Positions 1 to 9,096 of a stretch of 64,000 bases of DNA are shown here, piece after piece (the stretch's first letter is position 1; each line of letters begins with the position of its first letter). The stretch is from Sorghum bicolor (taxonomy: Eukaryota > Streptophyta > Magnoliopsida > Poales > Poaceae). Made by a program: the position numbers and the translations under genes. The stretch lies in contig NC_012876.2 of the NCBI RefSeq assembly GCF_000003195.3, positions 7,357,306 to 7,421,305 on the forward strand, read 5' to 3'. The notes beneath the pieces were generated by a model. It ran no database searches, was not told the origin of the DNA, and saw only the letters and a program-made list of their open reading frames with translations.

Positions 1-1052
1 GAGATAAGTTTGTAATCACGAGGCAACATTCAGGAAATTTCACTTCAGATATGGGAGCTAGCAAGATTGCACTAATGCATTGCAGTAACTAGATGGTAGC
101 TACGACCAACATTCAGGAAATTTCACTGTCCGACAAATCGAGATGGATGAACATGCAGTAACCGGGTAGCTAACAAATTACCTCCTGAAAGAAGTCTTAC
201 ATTTAGAAACTGGTACCTTGTTGTCTATTGAACAAATTAATAATTCAGAATATTTGTTGTGTCCGAACTGAGAGTAAAAGGAGCTAGTGCTTCGATGGGA
301 AGACTGAAAGTGTCATGGAAAGGATGAACTGCGCCTTCCTTTCAGAAGAAAGAAAGAACAGAACAGAACATAAATATTCATCGAAAATATGGTGTCCTTT
401 AATTAGTATTCCCTCCGTCCCAAATTACAAGTCGCTTGACTTTTTATTGCAACCATTTTGGTATGTATCCAGATATAATAATATGTCCAAAAAAAGTCAA
501 AGCGACGTCGCCTTTAGTATGCTTTTAGCAACAGAGAAAGACAAATGAAAGTTCATATCCTTGTTCAGAAGATAATTTATCACTGATGTTGATGCAAACT
601 TGCTGACATCCTCAAAAGCAACAAACAATCCCATGAAAATTAAAATTGTTTTGCAGTTCCAACAATGGGGCTACTGCAGTGCTAGCTGCTGACTGGCGGG
701 CTACCTATTGGCCCTCTAGTGCTGAATGGCAAGTTGCCTGCTGGTCCCTTTTGATTCTGTTCCATCATCAACAAGGTAGACCGGAAGCTAACCATGATTT
801 CGCCCGGCTTTCCTCTGCACAGCCGCATGGAGAGTTGGAGATTGGCTGCTGCAACCTCTCTCTTGCATAAGCGATGCCCTCAATGACATGTGACATTCTT
901 GGGCGAGAAGTTGATCAATAGACTATATATGAGTCCTTGCGAACCCTAGGCAACGCCAGCGCCTTTATCAAGGCCCGCCAACAGAGTAGATCCCTCTTCG
1001 CTATCTCAATGATGCTGCTCAGATATTTGCTAGCTTCCTTGTCAAGCAATTC
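1..1052. other. Intergenic DNA upstream of the solo LTR
   Basis: No gene is supported here. Bases 1-400 and about 640-790 are related to 40560-41214, upstream of GLP-B, so they belong to the ancestral repeat unit of the GLP cluster. Bases about 640-860 have codon-like composition, and the solo LTR interrupts that stretch: the reading continues at 4456 after the LTR. I do not recognise a protein. The one identifiable insertion is the small MITE remnant listed separately. Confidence 0.6.
409..517. mobile_element. Stowaway-like MITE remnant
   Basis: The segment begins with CCCTCCGTCCCAAATTACAA, the classic grass Stowaway terminus, next to a TA. Internally, AAGTCGCTTGACTTTT is mirrored by AAAAAAGTCAAAGCGAC. 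The right terminus is degraded. The homologous place upstream of GLP-B (near 40930) reads AATTAGTACGCTTTT with no insert, which is an empty site. That confirms an insertion between two TA copies (407-408 and 518-519). Confidence 0.7.
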
Positions 1053-1778
1053 TGTAATACCTGATTTTAAGGACAAAATCATATATACACTATATATGAG
1101 TCTTAAAGGTCAAATCTCACATATAGCTATAAATAAGAGTAATATCAATAGACAATGCATAAATCATATAACGTACTTAGTAAATCAGTGATAACCTTAG
1201 GCAGCAAAAACAACGGAAGATAAATCCAGACTTCGGGTATCAACTCATGATCACAAGCCTAAAGCTTCTCCTGAGGTGTGGGGGAAATAGCAAGAGTGAG
1301 TCCCTGTCGAACTCCACAAATATAGCAATAAGGTAGTAGCAGATCCCACAAACTCATGATCAATGTGATATAAATAATGTAGAGCATAAAACAATAAACA
1401 TTGAGCATAATAACATAATAAGAATCATCATCTTTAATGTAAGAGTCCCCAAGGCCGCTCATGACCGTGAGCATAGCTAGTATACTAGTTTATTAAACAC
1501 TCTGCAGAGGTTGTACATCTTTATCCATGAGTAATGATTTACCCTTTCACCCGAGGTCGCGAGTCTCTTAACCCCCTTCCTAGGGTGGTCGGCAGGATTC
1601 ACTATGAAACCTTTTAAAAGTTCATCTGACAAGTTAGGGCCGCATGTTCCCAATCAGTGCGCACATATAGAACCACCTTCCAAATGGCACAATGATGTGC
1701 AGCCTATACACATAAGGACAGAGGCCGCACTATACCCAAAATGCAAGCCCCTCGAGTGCCCTTACGAGTAACCTCTAA

Positions 1779-2592
1779 GACTATCTCCAACAAAGAGAAC
1801 CTAAAATGGAGACCTATTCTTTGATTTAGGTCACGCACAGTATATAGATAGCAAACCCAAAACATTCCTTCTCCAACAGCTATCGCAAAAGCAGAGACCC
1901 AAAACTACCGTGCCGCCGCTCCGACTGCTTGCCACGGGCATGCCGTCCTGCTCCCGCCACTCCCTGCCATGGATCCGCCTTGCCATGCTGGCCGCGCCCC
2001 GCTCCTGCCATGGACCCACCCAACACTAGGCTGGAGTTCTTGTTTCCCTTGGACAGAGAAGCTCCGCCGCTGCTGCCTCGGTCGAGCGCATGGGAGCCCT
2101 GCCGACCCTGCCCCTGCAGCTGCTCACAGGCTTACTCCGGCGGCCGGTGCGCTGCGCCGGGAGCCCCGCCAACGATGGTGGCAGCGGAGCCAAAGGAGCT
2201 GTCCACGACCAAGCGGAGCCACCGCATCGCCCCGCACTGTCGGCTCTTCGTCCACGGCCTCTCGCCGCACGCCGACGGCGCCATGCTCGCGGAGGCCTTC
2301 TCCTGCTTCGAGCCCGTTGCGGACCGTCGTCTATTTCGCGTCTGGCGGAGATGGAGGCGTGGTGCGCATCCCAGCGGAAGGGGATGAGGATTGGGAGAGA
2401 GAAGACAGCCACTGGACTCCATTTGGGTCGAGGAGAGAGAAGACAGGGAGAGAACGCATATTTGGGTTGCCTCTTCCCTTCTACCCAAAATAGGTGTTCC
2501 CTTTGGCTATTCTGTTGGAAGCGTTTTTTTTTCACTGTACAGGACCCAAAATAGGTTTGGGTAATGGTTTGCCTAGCTTGTTGGAGTCAGTC
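1779..2592. mobile_element. 814-bp TIR element with captured gene sequence (Pack-type candidate)
   Basis: The ends are imperfect inverted repeats: GACTATCTCCAACA on the left and TGTTGGAGTCAGTC on the right, 12 of 14 matching. They are flanked by TAA on both sides (1776-1778, 2593-2595). The LTRs of element C lack this block at the corresponding point (after GGTAACCTCTAA), so it is an insertion into the solo LTR. A 3-bp TAA duplication suits the PIF/Harbinger superfamily. The interior is GC-rich and codon-like and includes an RRM-like fragment. No transposase is present, so it is non-autonomous. Confidence 0.7.
2175..2387 (+). pseudogene. Captured RRM-like gene fragment
   Basis: This frame reads from a methionine into CRLFVHGLSPHADGAMLAEA and then FSCFEPVAD. 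That resembles the first strand (RNP2-like LFVHGL), first helix (LAEAF) and the following F-x-P-V segment of an RNA-recognition motif, as in plant glycine-rich RNA-binding proteins. The match stops near 2340 before any RNP1 motif and the frame becomes low-complexity Arg/Trp. It is at most half a domain with no host promoter, so a coding fragment carried by the surrounding TIR element is the best reading. Family assignment rests on motif recognition only. Confidence 0.5.
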
Positions 2593-4455
2593 TAACAAGT
2601 TAGAAAAGGTCTTCCTACTAAGCTAAAGCCAGAGCCATAATAGACAAATCCTCAAGTTGCTAAAAAGTCATTTTTATCGTTTGTTGCTTAAACATTAATT
2701 AAGTCACAAGGTCATGGTCACAGAATGAAAACCCAAATGCTATACTTGCCTTGATCATATTTCTCTGGTCCTGCTTGTAGTAGCACTCTTGATCATCCAT
2801 GAACTGCTCACCGTCGATACTCCATCAGCAATCATCGACACACAAACAATCAAGACCAAACATATACAAAGCAAACAAGGCTATGATTAGAATAGTACAC
2901 CAACAGTAGAAAAACAATAAGAAAAGTTGATAAAAGGATTCTACACATCGCTACAATCACACCGACGTAAGGATCACGAAAATCAGAGCTAAAATAGAGA
3001 AGATATGAATTTTCTAAGATTTCCTTTATAAAAGTAATTAATTAAATAAGGTCACAAAATTAAAAAGTTGCAAATTGGTGAAATAAATTTACTAACATGT
3101 AGTTCTCTTGAATATGAATCTAACATAATTTGAATGGGTCAAATCGGTGTTAAAACGTATATTTATGAGCTAAATAAAATCAGTGGAAAACTTGTAATAT
3201 CCTGAAAACGTATTTTGATTTAAACTGACGGGAATTACGTTTTCAAAAATAGAATACGTATTTTGAGAATATGCTTCGACTGCAGGTTCTATTTGACAAA
3301 AATGCAGGGGCTCTTTAACAAAAGATCTAGACGAAGGGTTACGGCCTAATCTGGAGCGTTGGATCTAAAACCTAGGGCTGAGATTAGATTAGAGAGAGTG
3401 GGGGTGGCGGCTGCCGGCCGGAACAATGCCACTGCAGTGGTGCTGTGGCCAGAATCGGTCCGTCCTCGTCGGAGTTTTGCAATCCATCGACTTCGGACAC
3501 CATAACTCACAGGGAGCAAGAGGAGCTTGTTGTGAACTCACCAGAGGCAAAAGTGGGGGCAAGGATGACCCGAGGATGTTCGGCATCGGGATTTGGGGAT
3601 GACTACTCCCTGCACGAGTTCAACATCCATTGGAGACTAAACCAGGACGAGAGAGAGATGGAGAAGAGGCTCGGCATCTCCGTAGGAGCGAGGCGAAGCT
3701 CAGCAAAGGGTTCTCGATGACCTTGGGACAACGCAGGGCTTGGACAGTGGTGGCGACGACCTTCTTGCTTCTCCGATGAGATCCAAATGTGCGTCAGGAG
3801 GGCGGCTAAGTCGACCCATGTGTCTCGTAGATCGAAAAGGGAGTCGCGGATGATTGCCAAAAGCTATATAAAGGTCGGTTGGGCATGTTGGCAAACGATC
3901 CCGTGGAAAACGGGATTTGGCTTCCGCCTTGGTGGAGTCCTGCTAGGGCTCAAGGTGGAAGAAGAGAGGGGCACTGATGCGTAGGCCCGATTGGTCAGTG
4001 GGAGCGGAGAGAGAGACGCACTAGGCCGGCTGCTGATGAAGCTGGGCCAAGCTGCTGCTCGGTGCGGGCTCTCCTACTGGGTTGTGGTCTTGCTGGGCAG
4101 GCTATGCGTGGGAGAATGGGACCCGACCCAAGAGCAAAGAGGGGGGGTTGGGCCACTCGGGCCAAAACAGGGAGGGAGAAGGTTTCTCCTTTTATTTTCT
4201 CTTCCAAATTTTCTAAGCCATTTGAAAACCATTTGAAATTCAATTTGAATTCATTTTGAATTTTAGTTTAAAAACACTCATCACAATAAATAAAATGTTG
4301 TGGCATGCATGCTCAAACATGTTGCTAATCTCCTATGGTAAGTTTTAATTTAATAAAAAATATTATTATTATTTTGTTTTATGAGCACAAAAATACAAAA
4401 TTAAATCAATTTTCCTCTATTTTCAAAGGAGCAAAATTTAGGGTGTTACAAATTC

Positions 4456-5883
4456 CGCGAAGCGTGCATTTTGAAGTTGTTCCCCGTCCATCACCTCGAG
4501 AAGTGCAACTCTAGTTGAATGCTTGAGGGTTGGTGGAGAGCTCTTGGTCGTTGTAACACCCACATTAATAGTCAAGCTTGAGAAGGCTTGCTTAGCACAT
4601 GAAGCAATCACTAAAAGACACGCCTTAATAAGGACGTAGGTTGCGGACAAGAAACTAAACATCAATGATGTTTTAATAAGATCAACTCTAAGACCCTCTT
4701 TTTAAAACCTCATCATGTGTTCTCGAACATTTTCCTATTAACGTAGTTCCACCTAACTCTCTTAATCCCTACTTTGAATACAAAATATTTTGTTGTTTCA
4801 GAAAACTACCATAATTTCATAAAATGCTTTGATTTTCAAAACTAGAGATGTTAGATGTAAAAAATTTTGTATTTTGTATTTTTTTTAAAATAAAATATTG
4901 CTAAAACTATAGTCTTTTCTAACCTCTCTTACTTTATAAAACTAAGGTTTCTTGTTTCACCAGTACTACAATTGTTCAAAATCACATCGGAATATAAAGC
5001 CCTACGACAACCTTGAGATCTACGTGCAGATTGGTGGCGTACTACTCTCTCCACCTAAGAAAACAATTCTAGGTTAAACTAAATTAAACTCTTTTAAGTT
5101 TTTGTATCTCTAAATCAATTTATTATTAAAATATATTACATAACTAATCTAATAATACTTAATATGATATTTAGAGCTCCAAATATATTTTTACAAAAAT
5201 ATATTTCATAACTTCTAGTATCATTTTTGCTCCCTCCTTGAGGCATTTTAAAGGTCATAATTCTTTCCCTCCCTCCTTCATTGTTTCCAACTAAGAACTT
5301 GAATGGACCGCGGAAACCAACAAATGATGCTCCATCTCTTTTCTTCTACAACTAAAAATTACGAGACAGATATCATCTGCCCTGCTGCCTTCGCTTCACC
5401 CCCAAGTAAGCTTTGCCCAGCCATGTCTCATCCATTCCCCTAGGCTGGTCTGCTCGGCTTTGGAAAAAAATGAAGGCATATAGTCTCTTAGAAGAAACAT
5501 AAACCTTTAAATCCATGTGAACCTAGCTTTGTCTGATGCCCCACCCTACCCCTTGACACCGATGCCACCAAGCCTCCTCCATGACCGCCCCCGGTGCCTC
5601 CTAGCCCTCCCGTTGATGTTGACGGCCTGCCTCTTCCCCTTCATGTCATTGACCTCCACCATCATGGTCAATGACTCTAGCGTTATCATCCTGCCCCGCC
5701 ACTGCCCCCCTGGGACCACCACCCCATCTCATTGCCCGCACATGCAGCTGTGCTAGCTATCCAGTAGATGCAGATGCAGCTCGCCAAGCACGTACTTGTC
5801 CTCCTGTCGCTGCAGCTTACCCCACGTGTGCTCAGTCTGCTCACGGCAGGTCGCTTCCTTTGTTAATAGGATCAGGGAGGGAG
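4456..5883. other. Intergenic DNA between solo LTR and GLP-A promoter
   Basis: No gene is supported. The first 200 bases continue a codon-like minus-strand stretch that the solo LTR interrupted near position 1052, so some old coding fragment may have lain here; I do not recognise it. AT-rich sequence around 5040-5230, starting near a TACTCTCTCC box and ending near GCTCCCTCC, looks like a decayed MITE. The proline-rich open frame at 5517-5756 has no supporting family signal. Confidence 0.4.
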
Positions 5884-6005
5884 CACTACTACAGAATTAA
5901 CTTTATGTGCCGGTCCCATCACTGTTGGTTTCTTAAAAATCGGCAGTGATAGTGGCTGATGGCTCAAGTGATGGGTCCAACCGGCGGCAGTGATATATGT
6001 TTTCT
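5884..6005. mobile_element. CACTA-type terminal fragment
   Basis: The sequence opens with CACTACTACAGAA, typical of grass CACTA (En/Spm) termini. It is followed by repeated CGGCAGTGAT and ATCACTG motifs in both orientations, like CACTA subterminal repeats. No opposite terminus or transposase is nearby, so it is a truncated end. GLP-C upstream sequence near 51621 keeps a short related CCGGCAGTGATCC motif. Confidence 0.45.
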
Positions 6006-6507
6006 TGACTTAGGATCACGCAAGAACCAACCACAAAAAATTTAAGCACAAAAAAGAAGTGAAAAACATGGCATGTGTGGGCGAGGGACTAATTACCTGT
6101 AGATATAAGCCCGTAAGAGAGAACGGGTCACGATTTTCATAGGCTTGGCTACTCCTCTGCCTATTAACTAAGATATGCCTCCCAGCGAAATGCCAACGTC
6201 AACACTGCCGGTCCTGCCAAATGCATGATCGATTCAAAGAAAAAAGTCGCTACCTGATGCAGCAGGACGTTAATGAATTGCGGATATCATCTGAAAAAGT
6301 CAGGGAGCAGGCAACCAAATGACTTACCTCACTGTACTGATAGACAGAAGATTCACATGATTTAACTCAAAAGTAAAAAGTGCACGGTGGCTACCCTTTA
6401 CCAGTTCGTTCCCACCTTGGTACGGAAGCATTCCACGGATTAATTCATGTATGCTAGTTCCGTATAAAATGGTGACCAAGTAAACATTGGAAACATGAGG
6501 ATCGGAG

Positions 6508-6552
6508 TTGACTCTTTCTATCCTTATGTAAGCACAAACGCACGGATTGACC
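6508..6552 (+). promoter_or_regulatory. W-box pair upstream of GLP-A
   Basis: TTGACT (6508-6513) and TTGACC (6547-6552) match the WRKY-binding W-box core and lie about 580-620 bp upstream of the GLP-A start codon. The local context, with AAACATTGGAAACATGAG just before, also occurs upstream of GLP-C near 52261, so this part of the promoter is shared by cluster members. W-boxes are known to drive pathogen response in the barley GER4 promoters; function here is inferred. Confidence 0.5.
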
Positions 6553-7009
6553 ATTTGATCCATTATTGTTGTTTACACAACTATCATAGTCCACCGTCAG
6601 CTAACGTGATTACTGGTGGCCAGGAATGTCATAATCACCATTACAAAATAAATTATCTCTCCATATCAACAATTAACAAACCACGTTGTCCAAAAGGACT
6701 CATGGGCCTGTGTTAAAATTTAGATAAATATATATCCTAATTACTAGGCATAACCCCATTTTATGGTTTACTTCCTAATATTCTAGAAGTAATTTTAAAG
6801 GATAATTGCAATGGATTTTTTAGTGTCATGCGTGTGAAAATATTAAAAGCAAGGTTGTTGGTTTGCAAAAGTTGATATGTCAATAAGATAATTGCGTTGT
6901 TTACTCTGCAAGTTCCAGCAGCCGGAGACTGTTTCTTCTTTGTAGGTTGAACTTGGACTTCTTCAGTCATTAGCACGTTCCCGTCGCCACACTTGCCGCT
7001 GTGGCAGCC

Positions 7010-7017
7010 TATATAAA
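7010..7017 (+). promoter_or_regulatory. TATA box of GLP-A
   Basis: TATATAAA lies 111-118 bp before the start codon. The preceding block, with CACACTTGCCGCTGTGGCA and an ACGTTCCCGTC segment, is nearly the same at GLP-B and GLP-A' and recognisable at GLP-C, so it is likely the conserved core promoter. Transcription would start about 30 bp downstream, giving a 5' leader of roughly 85 nt. Confidence 0.75.
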
Positions 7018-7127
7018 CACACCATCCCCATACCCCAAGCATCAACAGAGACACACAAATTGAACAAGAAGCTCTATAGCTGAGTTCGAAGAGCACAAAC
7101 ATAAAAGCAAGTGGAATACTAATCCAG

Positions 7128-7974
7128 ATGGCTCCCACCACCTACTTTCTCCTTGTTTCTTTTGTGGCATTGGTCACTTCTCAGGCCATTGCTTCTGACC
7201 CTAGCCCGCTCCAGGACTTTTGTGTAGCCGACATACACTCTCCAGGTATGCATGCACTCACTTTAAGTCATGCTATATATTCTTGTAGTAAATTGAGGAT
7301 CGAATAATAATCATTTGTCACAACAAACATTCTAATTAATGTTTATGTGTGTCCTAATGTTTCTGATCTCTATATACCTATTTTCCTTCGTCTTTGTATA
7401 TGCAGTGAAGGTGAATGGATTTGTTTGCAAGGACCCTATGGCCGTGAACGTGGATGACTTTTTCAAGGCAGCAAACCATGACAAGCCTAGGGATACTATG
7501 AAAAGCAAGGTCGGATCCAATGTCACTTTGATCAATGTCATGCAGTTGCCTGGACTCAACACCCTGGGCATCTCACTGGCTCGCATTGACTACGCACCAT
7601 TAGGTCAGAATCCGCCACACACCCACCCACGTGCCACAGAGATTCTCACCGTGCTTGAGGGTACACTCTATGTTGGATTTGTCACCTCCAACACAGACAA
7701 CGGTAACAAGCTATTCACAAAGGTTCTCAACAAGGGTGACGTGTTTGTGTTCCCCCAAGGGCTCATACACTTCCAATTCAACCCAGTCCATGACAAGCCA
7801 GCTGTCGCGATCGCTGCACTAAGCAGCCAGAACCCTGGGGCTATTACTATTGCCAACGCGGTCTTTGGATCAAAACCACCCATCTCAGATGATGTCTTGG
7901 CCAAAGCTTTCCAAGTGCAAAAGGGAACAATTGATTGGCTCCAAGCTCAATTCTGGGAGAACAACCACAACTAA
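7128..7974 (+). CDS. Germin-like protein GLP-A (GER4/OsGLP8 type)
   Basis: Two exons, 7128-7245 and 7406-7974, with a 160-bp GT-AG intron; 228 codons, the usual GLP length. The start is the first ATG after the TATA box and opens a signal peptide: a hydrophobic stretch about 6-20, with probable cleavage near Ala22-Ser23. The mature cupin has the germin cysteine pair Cys32/Cys47 and an N-glycosylation site at Asn78. Box 1 is PHTHPRATE, with metal ligands His111, His113 and Glu118. Box 2 runs through [10 protein letters not shown], with His161. A KGD tripeptide is at 149-151. Family knowledge: germin-like proteins form Mn-containing oligomers in the cell wall, and the GER4-type clade has superoxide dismutase activity and basal-defence roles. 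Val13 and His64 differ from the copy at 62165. An AATAAA signal lies at 8075. Confidence 0.95.
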
Positions 7975-8188
7975 GTAAATTGAGACTCACTTCATTGTTC
8001 GAAGATAGGTTTATACATGTATTTTGCATACTCCCGTGTGTATTCAATTACGACATTCTAAGCTGATATGATAGAATAAATGGGAAGTTTATGTAACCAA
8101 TCACTGTTTTTGTGTATCTGCTACAAGATATACCACCATGTTCTTTTTGAATATTTGAATTGAAGTACGTGAGGATCCTACATAATTT
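7975..8188 (+). other. GLP-A 3' untranslated and downstream region
   Basis: It contains AATAAA (8075-8080), a plausible polyadenylation signal about 100 bp after the stop codon. The sequence is clearly related to the region after GLP-C (54463-54680), so the repeat unit of the cluster includes the 3' flank. Confidence 0.6.
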
Positions 8189-8729
8189 TCTCGATCACGC
8201 AAAAGGTTTACGTGTCTTATATTAAAGTAGAGAAAACAGTTTGATACAATACGCCTTAGCAGTGCCCTAGAGGTCACAAGAGTTTTATATGGATGCTGAA
8301 AACCTCCGTAGTGTACTCAAACGTATATTGTTACATTGGACACTGATTAACCCAAATTGCGGTACTGACTAGGAGGCATATGGCCGGAGCGCTGATCGAC
8401 AGTGGTGCCGCTTGCGCGGACCCACGTCGTGGTCCAGTGGGAACAACTCACGTAGCGCCTGCATATTGTTGGGGTCACCGCTGAAGATTTATCTATACGC
8501 CTTCATGGCTGATGTGGACGGAAAGGTCATCCGCTAGTTAGACTCAGAGCTTCACGAGAAGGTGTTCACCTTGCTTGAACGCCGGGATATAAGATATGTT
8601 CTGCGCCGCTATCTGCTTGCTCCTTTTGAGGAGCATGGGCGGTGCAATGTCTGCCATGGGTCGCATAATCGTGAAGCAGTTTCAGGAGTGGCGGCTGCCT
8701 CACTTTTGTAACTCACTCGGTAAATTGGA
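8189..8729. mobile_element. Insertion of unknown class with 8-bp direct repeats
   Basis: The region after GLP-C (54670-54690) is collinear but lacks this 541-bp block. The block is bounded by CATAATTT (8181-8188) and CATGATTT (8730-8737), 7 of 8 identical, which would suit a hAT-type target duplication. I see no convincing terminal inverted repeats. It holds a codon-like stretch (8505-8711, interrupted by TAG at 8535) rich in Glu, Leu and Arg, ending with Cys-x-x-Cys-His. I do not recognise the protein. It is duplicated at 63227-63767. Confidence 0.5.
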
Positions 8730-8737
8730 CATGATTT

Positions 8738-9096
8738 ATTGAATATTTTTGTATATGATATGCTGTTACATATATAAACTATATTTCTGGATGGTAATAT
8801 GGAGATGAATATTGCATGGAGCCGTGGAAATTACTAAGCTAAACTGAACTATCAATCGGTACATAGGCTAAGATTAAATTAATCGACACAGTAGGTCTTG
8901 GAGCCAACGACCAGTGTGTTCCACTAGCTAGATGCATATAGTAACGGAAGTCAAATGTCATATACTCATATGTGGTCACATCCAATTCTAACAATGTAAA
9001 TACTAGTTAAATTCACTTTACAAATGCAACACAAAAGTTCACACACATGAGAAAGCAATTGGGAGCTTCAGATAATCAGTTGGGATCTTCGGATAA
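8738..9096. other. Cluster-unit spacer up to element C
   Basis: No gene. This spacer is homologous to 54690-55036 after GLP-C. It ends in GCAATTGGGAGCTTCAGATAA (9055-9075), then a diverged repeat of the same phrase, immediately before the LTR of element C. A nearly identical phrase follows the other LTR at 40542. Confidence 0.6.

Larger units (their letters stand above)
1053..4450 (-). mobile_element. Solo LTR of a gypsy element related to element C
   Basis: It begins TGTAATACCTGATTTTAAGG and ends GGGTGTTACA, the same termini as the LTRs of element C (9097 and 37624), and is flanked by perfect 5-bp duplications AATTC (1048-1052 and 4451-4455). No internal region or second LTR is present, so this is a solo LTR left by LTR-LTR recombination. 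Orientation is inferred from similarity to element C. It is longer than the element C LTRs (3398 versus about 2920 bp), mostly because of the 814-bp insertion at 1779-2592. Confidence 0.9.
1..8962. repeat. Copy 1 of a recent large duplication (partner 55037-64000)
   Basis: The whole stretch aligns to 55037-64000 at an offset of 55036-55038 bases with only scattered mismatches, well under 1% by eye. The match includes transposon insertions and their target-site duplications, so the duplication is younger than those insertions. Neither end of the repeat is visible: the match starts at the first base of the window and is still continuing at the last. It contains a solo LTR, a captured-gene TIR element and the GLP-A gene. 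The period implies a higher-order unit of about 55 kb. Confidence 0.95.

Noticed and set aside
5517..5949. Proline-rich small open frames upstream of GLP-A
   Set aside because: No start context, domain or homologous frame at the other cluster units; overlaps a transposon fragment.
7668..7904. Minus-strand open frame opposite GLP exon 2 (repeated at the other GLP genes)
   Set aside because: An antisense shadow of the conserved GLP coding frame; conservation is explained by the sense protein.
7128..7974. Classification as a true germin (oxalate oxidase)
   Set aside because: Sequence features match the GER4-type germin-like clade. Oxalate oxidase activity is typical of the separate true-germin clade and cannot be claimed here.
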